Positions 14,651 through 19,311 of a stretch of DNA of 26,652 nt are shown here, in pieces; within the stretch, counting starts at the first letter, position 1; the number at the start of each line of letters is the position of its first letter. A program made the position numbers and the translations under genes. The notes below the pieces were generated by a model. It had not been told where the DNA came from. It worked only from the letters and a program-made list of their open reading frames with translations, and did no database searches. This DNA comes from a virus. The stretch covers positions 1-26,652 of IMG/VR virus record IMGVR_UViG_3300010150_000130. One strand, 5' to 3'.

Positions 14651-14872
14651 TCACTCTCCTCTGTTAAAAGATTTGGGGGAAAATTTCCCCACCACTGCAT
14701 CCAACTCTGGCCTCTCAATCCCTACAATACTGCCGTTGGGAACGATACAATCCTCAATCGTTCCAGCACTACCTATTTTTAGGTGCATCTTCTTACCTGC
14801 AAGAGGGGAGCTATCCCCTTTCCAACACCAGGAATCTGGCACCCATATGTCTATCCAATCAAACTGTTCCAT
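14651..14872 (-). CDS. Hypothetical small protein with in-frame palindrome
   Basis: A 73-residue protein from the ATG of MEQFDWIDIWVPDSW, whose A-T is part of the upstream TGA (TGATG) and which has GGGAGGAGC upstream. The longer TTG-initiated version is less likely. The fold looks beta-rich (MHLKIGSAGTIEDCIVPNGS). Near the end VVGKFSPKSF is encoded by a copy of the G5A4T3C4 palindrome. Function unknown. Confidence 0.52.
   Translation of the reverse strand: MEQFDWIDIWVPDSWCWKGDSSPLAGKKMHLKIGSAGTIEDCIVPNGSIVGIERPELDAVVGKFSPKSFNRGE
14675..14690. repeat. G5A4T3C4 palindrome, copy 3 (in frame)
   Basis: GGGGGAAAATTTCCCC, translated as GKFSP near the C-terminus of the 14651-14872 protein and about 28 bases before the next start codon. 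Confidence 0.6.
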
Positions 14873-15081
14873 CACTTGCTCCTCCCAACCATGTTCCAAG
14901 CTATGCTCGCCATCTCATCTATCGACAGACAGTTTACCATTATTCTTTGGTTGTTTGGATTAAGTGAATCAAAAACTTGTACTATCACACTGGCAGTCTG
15001 CATATCCATCATCTTTCCACCTACCACAGCACACTGCTTGTCCTCTACGATCTTTCGACAATGCTCTATTACCTTTGACAT
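14872..15081 (-). CDS. Hypothetical small helical protein
   Basis: A 69-residue protein starting MSKVIEHCRKIV, overlapping the upstream stop as TGATG, with AGAGGAGTGAG before it. It is mainly helical (ASVIVQVFDSLNPNNQRIMV) with several Met and two Cys residues. The next gene starts in its last codon, so the run 15389 to 13768 is a chain of coupled small genes. Function unknown. Confidence 0.52.
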   Translation of the reverse strand: MSKVIEHCRKIVEDKQCAVVGGKMMDMQTASVIVQVFDSLNPNNQRIMVNCLSIDEMASIAWNMVGRSK

Positions 15082-15389
15082 CACTCACTCCTCTGGGACT
15101 GACCTACCAGCCCTTCTATTTCGGGGTGAGTTTCTAGCTTTGCAAGCAACTCCATCAGTTCTTCCTCTACCTCTTGAATCCTTTCTAGAGCGTGCATTGC
15201 TGGTCTTGATGCCATGTGGATAGTAGGGATCTCTTCATCCGTTAACCCTTCCCTTGCACAGAGCAACCAGGTCAGACACTGCTTAATTTGACACTCCACC
15301 TTACGATTGAGGACTATAGCAAGAGTCTCCATGCTGTCTTCCAGGGTACTTGCTTCTAACGCACTAACTGCAAATTCATCTACCGCCAT
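15081..15389 (-). CDS. Hypothetical helical acidic protein
   Basis: A 102-residue protein with an AGGAGGT ribosome binding site 3 bases before the ATG. It is almost wholly helical (SALEASTLEDSMETLAIVLN; ALERIQEVEEELMELLAKLE), so it could form a coiled coil. A palindrome copy (15433-15447) lies about 45 bases upstream in its leader. It heads a coupled run of small genes. No recognised family. Confidence 0.57.
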   Translation of the reverse strand: MAVDEFAVSALEASTLEDSMETLAIVLNRKVECQIKQCLTWLLCAREGLTDEEIPTIHMASRPAMHALERIQEVEEELMELLAKLETHPEIEGLVGQSQRSE

Positions 15390-15432
15390 GATACCTCCTA
15401 GTTAAATGATATAACCTGGTTTAAAATATTTA

Positions 15433-15447
15433 GGGGAAACTTTCCCC
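15433..15447. repeat. G4A3CT3C4 palindrome, copy 4 (intergenic)
   Basis: GGGGAAACTTTCCCC in the leader of the 15081-15389 gene, within the 159-base gap 15390-15548. Operator-like placement. Confidence 0.6.
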
Positions 15448-15548
15448 TGGTACTGCAAGCCGTAGTGGGGAATCAAACCCCTGTACTTGAAAGAGGAGTA
15501 GGGTATGTCGGCCCTGTAACTTCCAAGATCCAATCAGGTACGGATCGT

Positions 15549-16127
15549 TTATATCTTACCTTCAGCTTTGAGATGACGTAGGTCTTCTCGTGAGGACACT
15601 GTAACGGGCATCCCCTTTTCTTTCCACTTCCTTTCAAACTCTAATTGCTTGATGTTCTCACTAACGTCAGCACCTCTAAACCTATGGTGAAAGTCCTGTG
15701 GACTATCAGTATCGTGCCATGAGGTCAGTGGGTGTGTACCACATATCGTACACACCATACTGGCTGGCCTATGATAGTGATGCTTCTCTTTCGGTCCTAT
15801 CGGTTCAGCATATTTTTTAGGGGAAATTTTCCCCACAACCATCTTGCGTACCCTTACTGGCTTACGTCTAGGCAACGTACTAGGATGACTACGGCCAAGG
15901 CTTGACTGGCTGGTAGCACTCAGGAAGTTTACCTGATTCCTACCTTTGACCAGTTGCCAAGGCTTAACCAATGGTAGCTCAAGCCTGTGTTGCATCTTAC
16001 TAACCAACCTGTAACACTCTGACCACGATCCACAAGTGATCGCCATCATGTAGAGCGATCCATTCAAGCGTCTAACCTGTCGTGGAACCCATCGCTCTAG
16101 CTCCTCTCGTGTTGCTAAGTCAGTCAT
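15549..16127 (-). CDS. Hypothetical basic protein with Cys/His cluster
   Basis: A 192-residue basic protein, first gene of the long leftward block, with GAGGAGGTCGTT before the ATG. The middle (residues about 70-110) is Arg/Lys/Pro-rich, and MVCTICGTHP followed by QDFHHRFRG near residues 133-157 is a CxxC...HH arrangement that could bind zinc. It does not fit a standard HNH nuclease clearly, so I do not call one. VVGKISPKKY is encoded by an in-frame palindrome copy. Candidate DNA-binding or nuclease-like protein; function unproven. Confidence 0.55.
   Translation of the reverse strand: MTDLATREELERWVPRQVRRLNGSLYMMAITCGSWSECYRLVSKMQHRLELPLVKPWQLVKGRNQVNFLSATSQSSLGRSHPSTLPRRKPVRVRKMVVGKISPKKYAEPIGPKEKHHYHRPASMVCTICGTHPLTSWHDTDSPQDFHHRFRGADVSENIKQLEFERKWKEKGMPVTVSSREDLRHLKAEGKI
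15820..15834. repeat. G4A3T4C4 palindrome, copy 5 (in frame)
   Basis: GGGGAAATTTTCCCC inside the 15549-16127 gene, encoding GKISP, closely resembling the GKFSP of copy 3. Confidence 0.6.
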
Positions 16128-16145
16128 AACGACCTCCTCTTTTTA

Positions 16146-16162
16146 GGGGGAAATTTTCCCCC
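16146..16162. repeat. G5A3T4C5 palindrome, copy 6 (divergent promoter region)
   Basis: GGGGGAAATTTTCCCCC, 19 bases upstream of the leftward start at 16127 and just before its ribosome binding site. With copy 2 this is the clearest operator-like position. Confidence 0.62.
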
Positions 16163-16266
16163 AGTTTTCACAGCCCGCAACATTTATTTCATGAATAAAA
16201 ATAACTAAATTTTATTTTTTTTATAAGTGTTTGCGTACCCCCAGTTTTAAGAATATGGGGTAGGTA

Positions 16267-16295
16267 TTGACCCAGAATAATCCTAACTGTATCCT
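16267..16295 (+). promoter_or_regulatory. Candidate sigma70-type promoter for small-terminase-like gene
   Basis: TTGACC (16267-16272), a 17-base spacer and TATCCT (16290-16295) point rightward. The expected start of transcription falls at or next to the ATG at 16301, implying a leaderless message, and no ribosome binding site is seen. The -10 match is moderate. Confidence 0.4.
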
Positions 16296-16300
16296 ACTCT

Positions 16301-16738
16301 ATGCCTAACCCCAACACGATTAGCCCGAAGCAGTCTGCATTCGCTGGTTTCGTAGCATCTGGTAACAGCTATACAGATGCCTACAAACTAGCGTACAATG
16401 CAGAGAACATGAGCAAGCAAGTGCTGTACAATAAGTCATCGCAACTAGCAAAGAACCCGAAGGTGAGGGAAGCAATCGAAGCACTCAAGTCGAATGACAA
16501 GGTAGCACAAGAGGCTCACGAAAAGCTAAGCAATGACTGGATCATTGAGAAACTACAGGGCGAGGCAGTGAACGAGAGCAACCCACCTAGTAGCAGGATC
16601 AGGGCGTTGGAATTGCTAGGTAAAACAGGTGGGCTGTTCGATGATAGCACACACGTTACGTTTGAACAGCGTAGTCCAGAGGACATAGAGAAGGAGTTGA
16701 TGGAGAAGCTCACTGGATTCATGGTAGTGGATGCATGA
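16301..16738 (+). CDS. Terminase small subunit-like protein (Terminase_2 type)
   Basis: A 145-residue protein. ISPKQSAFAGFVASGNSYTD followed by AYKLAYN and QLAKNPKVREAIEAL match the N-terminal helix-turn-helix region of Terminase_2-type small subunits, and SSRIRALELLGKTGGLF is the usual second block. Small subunits form rings that recognise the packaging site and regulate the large subunit. It is odd that the large terminase gene lies 2.57 kb downstream with an oppositely oriented gene between. There is no ribosome binding site before the ATG. The family call is good; whether it works with the 19312 terminase is inferred. Confidence 0.75.
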   Translation: MPNPNTISPKQSAFAGFVASGNSYTDAYKLAYNAENMSKQVLYNKSSQLAKNPKVREAIEALKSNDKVAQEAHEKLSNDWIIEKLQGEAVNESNPPSSRIRALELLGKTGGLFDDSTHVTFEQRSPEDIEKELMEKLTGFMVVDA

Positions 16739-16779
16739 TATCAGGGTGAGTAACCATAGGGTAACTAGGTAAGACCCCA

Positions 16780-16795
16780 GGGGGAAATTTTCCCC
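16780..16795. repeat. G5A3T4C4 palindrome, copy 7 (after small-terminase-like gene)
   Basis: GGGGGAAATTTTCCCC, 42 bases after the stop of the small-terminase-like gene, at the left edge of the structured island. Confidence 0.6.
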
Positions 16796-16823
16796 TAGAA
16801 AATCCTAACTAACCCCATAGCTA

Positions 16824-17143
16824 GACACCCGCACCTCAATGCGGACACCCGTACCTCATTCGGGAAAGAAAATGCTGGTCCTGCGTGGAACGCAAAGACA
16901 AGATAAGATGCTTTGGTTTTTCGCAATGGCGAAAACTTCTGCATCCATATCGAATTAGGAAATATCTTGTCGATCCCTCTAGGATCGTAAGAGATATTTT
17001 CTGATTTGATATGGATGGGAGAAAAAGGGCGTAGTTAATCCAGGGAATTTTCAGGGCATTGCCGTGGTTGGCAATGGTCTGGAATATTGTCTGGATTAGC
17101 TCGCTCCATATGATGTTGCCTTTAATTCTGGCAAAGCCAGAAA
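16824..17143. ncRNA. Left structured flank of the 17.2-18.1 kb gene: tandem hairpins
   Basis: This gene-free stretch is packed with inverted repeats: a 20-base tandem repeat (16824-16863, 16 of 20 identical) with each unit forming a hairpin with CCTCA in the loop; TGCGT/ACGCA; TTTTCGC/GCGAAAA; a 10-bp stem 16942-16951 with 17008-17017 enclosing two inner stems; an 8-bp stem 17036-17043 with 17091-17098 enclosing CATTGCC/GGCAATG; and TTCTGGC/GCCAGAA. Extended pairing at 17034-17100 includes T.G wobbles on the plus strand, hinting at plus-strand RNA. Candidate structured RNA; strand, ends and class unknown. Confidence 0.45.
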
Positions 17144-17148
17144 GCATG

Positions 17149-17193
17149 AAAAAAGGGAAGACCACCTGGCTGTGTCTACCAGATGGCCTTCCC
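17149..17193 (-). terminator. Intrinsic terminator of the 17221-18102 gene
   Basis: A 15-bp stem (17155-17169 with 17179-17193) is followed leftward by six T. Two A.C mismatches on the plus strand become G.U wobbles in the leftward RNA, so the stem is fully paired only in that direction. It begins 27 bases after the gene's stop. Confidence 0.8.
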
Positions 17194-17196
17194 TAA

Positions 17197-17220
17197 GCAC
17201 TATTCCCTCAATAGTAGTGC
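17197..17220 (-). other. Hairpin abutting the stop codon
   Basis: GCACTATT...AATAGTAGTGC forms a bulged stem with a CCCTC loop (plus strand), directly adjoining the TAG stop at 17221-17223. Confidence 0.4.
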
Positions 17221-18102
17221 CTATTTACCAGATCGCGTGTCCTTATAGGAAATGCGACTTACTTCAGGGGTAAACTCATCTTCCAAACGCGTTATGGCAC
17301 TACTAACCTGCGTGAGGTAACGAGATACAACGCCCTTTGCAGAACTAAGAGTGTCATAAAGCATCGACGCTCTCATCTGCGAGACCTTCATGTCCACAGT
17401 GTACTTATTCTTCTTCGTGGTGCCGAAGGTTGCCGTGGTCTTAGCGTCGTTGCTTTTTACCGAGTCGCCAAGATAGTAGAGGAGATCTCCGAGGGCAGAG
17501 TCTTCCTGCGCTCCATGACCGACGGAGACTGCCAGATCACTCTTGGCGATGAGATGCTGAACCCCACTCTTCCACACTAGCTTCCTGGCACCCCAGGAAG
17601 CATTGGGTTCACCTGGTACCCAAGGGCTACACATTGCCCTGGCATCATCGCGGATTCGAGGATTAGGAGAAAGGAGACACACCCCCAAATTCTGGAACTC
17701 GCGACGCTTCTCCCGAATCGCCTTGTTGGTGTTCTTCCCCATGTCGTTCCGATCAAATGGGGGTGTTTCTCCTTGCTCCAGGAGAAGATCATGCAGGTTA
17801 TGGCCCGCTTCACGGACCTCGTCCACCGCGAAGGAAAACGCATACTCCAATAGCTCGGTAACATGAGCATGATCTTCGGTGGCCCGAAGAGTTCCCTTCT
17901 GAGTGAATAGAGGGTCAAGACTAACTACCAGGCCCGCGATTAGATTAATCGTCGAGATTCGGGCAGTGTCGCCCAACTGTCTCCAGGTGGCTCCTGCCTC
18001 TGACGCTTTCGCAAGGTCTTCACCCATCGCGTGGCACTTCTTCTTAATGGATCTTCTCACCTGGAGCAGTGAGACAGCACTAACAGATTTCTTGTTCGAC
18101 AT
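17221..18102 (-). CDS. Orphan protein of the structured island
   Basis: A 293-residue protein of no family I recognise. The start MSNKKSVSAVSLLQ has AAGGAG 8 bases upstream. The N-terminus is basic (VRRSIKKKC); most of the rest predicts as helix, with a middle region rich in Pro, Trp and Cys (AMCSPWVPGEPNASWGARK). There is no transmembrane segment, nuclease, transposase or reverse-transcriptase motif. GC content by eye is near 50-55%, above the terminase and portal genes, suggesting a separate origin. The coding sequence also contains hairpins such as GCTTCCTGG/CCAGGAAGC (9 bp, 4-base loop). The gene runs against the late operon between the two terminase-like genes, with its own leader and terminator, like a cargo or mobile cassette. 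Confidence 0.72.
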   Translation of the reverse strand: MSNKKSVSAVSLLQVRRSIKKKCHAMGEDLAKASEAGATWRQLGDTARISTINLIAGLVVSLDPLFTQKGTLRATEDHAHVTELLEYAFSFAVDEVREAGHNLHDLLLEQGETPPFDRNDMGKNTNKAIREKRREFQNLGVCLLSPNPRIRDDARAMCSPWVPGEPNASWGARKLVWKSGVQHLIAKSDLAVSVGHGAQEDSALGDLLYYLGDSVKSNDAKTTATFGTTKKNKYTVDMKVSQMRASMLYDTLSSAKGVVSRYLTQVSSAITRLEDEFTPEVSRISYKDTRSGK

Positions 18103-18120
18103 ATATGTACTCCTTATTAA

Positions 18121-18149
18121 ATAAAAAACATCAGAAGTAGTTCTTCTGA
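18121..18149 (-). terminator. Terminator-like hairpin in leader, candidate attenuator
   Basis: TCAGAAG (18131-18137) pairs with CTTCTGA (18143-18149), and leftward the stem is followed by TG and six T. It lies between the structured leader and the AAGGAG ribosome binding site of the gene starting at 18102, which is the layout of an attenuator or of a separate upstream RNA ending before the gene. The stem is short, so efficiency is uncertain. Confidence 0.5.
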
Positions 18150-18150
18150 C

Positions 18151-18573
18151 ATGTTGCAGAAGGTGCGAGTGGCAAAACTTAGTCAACATCTATGGTCTAC
18201 TCACCTTAAGTGAGTGGCTCAGACCATAAGGAGAAGACACATCGACCCCCTGGAGGGTCGCATGTTCTTCTCTGTGATGTTGCTAAGTTTTAGATTACTC
18301 AGCCGATGTTGGCTGATTAATCGGCCATATCCCTAGTTCCCTCCAGTCCACGCAGAGTTCCTACTCGCACAACATTTTTCACCCTGAGAAAGTGAATGGA
18401 AGGGAAGAGAATCCTCAGATTCTCTTGGAAGGGTGGGGGATGAGCTTTCATAAGAGAGCTTCCATTGAGATGAAAAAACATCGACCCCTCAGATGGTCGC
18501 ATTTTTTTCGACGAGAGCGCTCTGGAAGCTCTCAGCTTTTGATTGCAGGCCAGTGGGGGGGAACCCCCCGCTG
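18151..18573. ncRNA. Right structured flank: branched RNA-like fold
   Basis: Nested pairing is extensive. GTGCGAGTGG (18163-18172) pairs with 18360-18370. Inside it, 18174-18190 pairs with 18276-18291 (16 bp, one bulge) and encloses two arms, 18191-18228 and 18232-18271, giving a three-way junction. Then come 18293-18322 (GATTA/TAATC and TCAGCC/GGCTGA), 18405-18426 (8 bp, loop CCTCAG), 18473-18508 and a G-rich stem 18551-18573. The hairpin core CATCGACC...GGTCGCAT occurs twice (18240-18264 and 18479-18503). In leftward transcription this would be the leader of the 17221-18102 gene. No known RNA class could be assigned. Confidence 0.5.
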
Positions 18574-18853
18574 TGCCGTCGCTGTTGTCTGTATTTATAA
18601 ACAGTGTTTTGCACATTCTACCACCAATTTTTAGCTATATTGCAGTTTTATGTCATTTCTATTCTTTGACTAGGGGCGCGCTAGATACTAACTTGATTAT
18701 CTAGATTTCTTATATGGATAATAAATCTAGATATTTTATATAGATAATCTACTATAGATTATCTATATATAGAGAAGGGGGAAATTTTTTGAAGATTTTT
18801 TCTATAATAATTTGCGCTCTCCTGCTTTCTTCTTGTAGTTTAAGAACAGAGCA
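18574..18853. other. AT-rich gap with inverted repeats before late operon
   Basis: No ORF of note. TATCTAGATTT (18698-18708) and AAATCTAGATA (18723-18733) form an 11-bp inverted repeat; TAGATAATCT (18741-18750) and AGATTATCTA (18756-18765) form a 10-bp one with a 5-base loop. GATTATCTA or its complement occurs three times. TTGACT at 18666-18671 could be a -35 box for the late operon, but the -10 is weak. Position near the terminase genes makes a packaging site or late regulatory region plausible. Confidence 0.45.
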
Positions 18854-19308
18854 ATGTTGGTGGGGAGATCAAATATACCTAGAAGGGTGCCAAGATACTT
18901 AAGCGTAAAGATATATTTTATGTTCTAGCAGAAGCAGTTGAAGCATACAAGGCTGCTGCTTTTCGTGATCGACATGGATATGCGAAGCGTGGGTATACGG
19001 CAAAAGAAGTAGTAAAGCAGTTTCCTAAATATTTTTCTATGCACAGTAGTGGTAAGATTAAGTTTATCGGAAAGAGTGCTGACGAAGTTCTAGAGGATTA
19101 CTTGCAGAAAATAGGGCATGAACCTAATAGTAAGCATTGGTATATTTTTGCGCGTCAGGTTATTGAGTTAGCACAGGACGACAGTATCGGAAGCGGAAAA
19201 GTTACAGAAGCCTATTTTAAAAAGCCTAAAAGAACCAATCGTGTTAGTAGTAGTAAGCGTACCAGAAAGGTACATCGTCGAAAATGGTCTAGAAAATCCT
19301 ATGAGTAA
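18854..19308 (+). CDS. Small basic protein before large terminase, apparent frameshift near 18880
   Basis: The frame ending at 19308 is open back to a TAG at 18880-18882 but has no ATG, GTG or TTG before 19039. An ATG at 18854 starts another frame (MLVGRSNIPRR) that would join it by a single -1 shift near 18880, giving a natural-looking NIPRKGAKILKRKD joint and about 150 residues. The conserved-looking part (DIFYVLAEAVEAYKAAAF; GYTAKEVVKQFPKYF) precedes an extremely basic tail (KRTRKVHRRKWSRKSYE). It ends 3 bases before the large terminase and could be a packaging-linked DNA-binding protein. A sequencing error, real frameshift, or a shorter protein from ATG 19039 are all possible. Confidence 0.5.
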
Positions 19309-19311
19309 TTA

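Noticed and set aside
15455-15545. A tRNA-like T-arm on the minus strand (GGGGTTTGATTCCCC) in the 15390-15548 gap
   Set aside because: No matching 7-bp acceptor stem, D-arm or correctly spaced anticodon arm could be built, so at most a remnant or chance.
15549-16127. HNH endonuclease
   Set aside because: There is a CxxC and an HH pair, but the order and spacing of a standard HNH active site are not clear.
17221-18102. Transposase or IscB/TnpB-type cargo explaining the RNA-like flanks
   Set aside because: No RuvC, HNH or transposase motifs and no Cys zinc pairs; no terminal inverted repeats at the island ends.
16824-18573. Group I or group II intron
   Set aside because: No domain V-like motif, no intron-type splice ends and no maturase, LAGLIDADG or reverse-transcriptase motif; the gene opposes the flanking genes.
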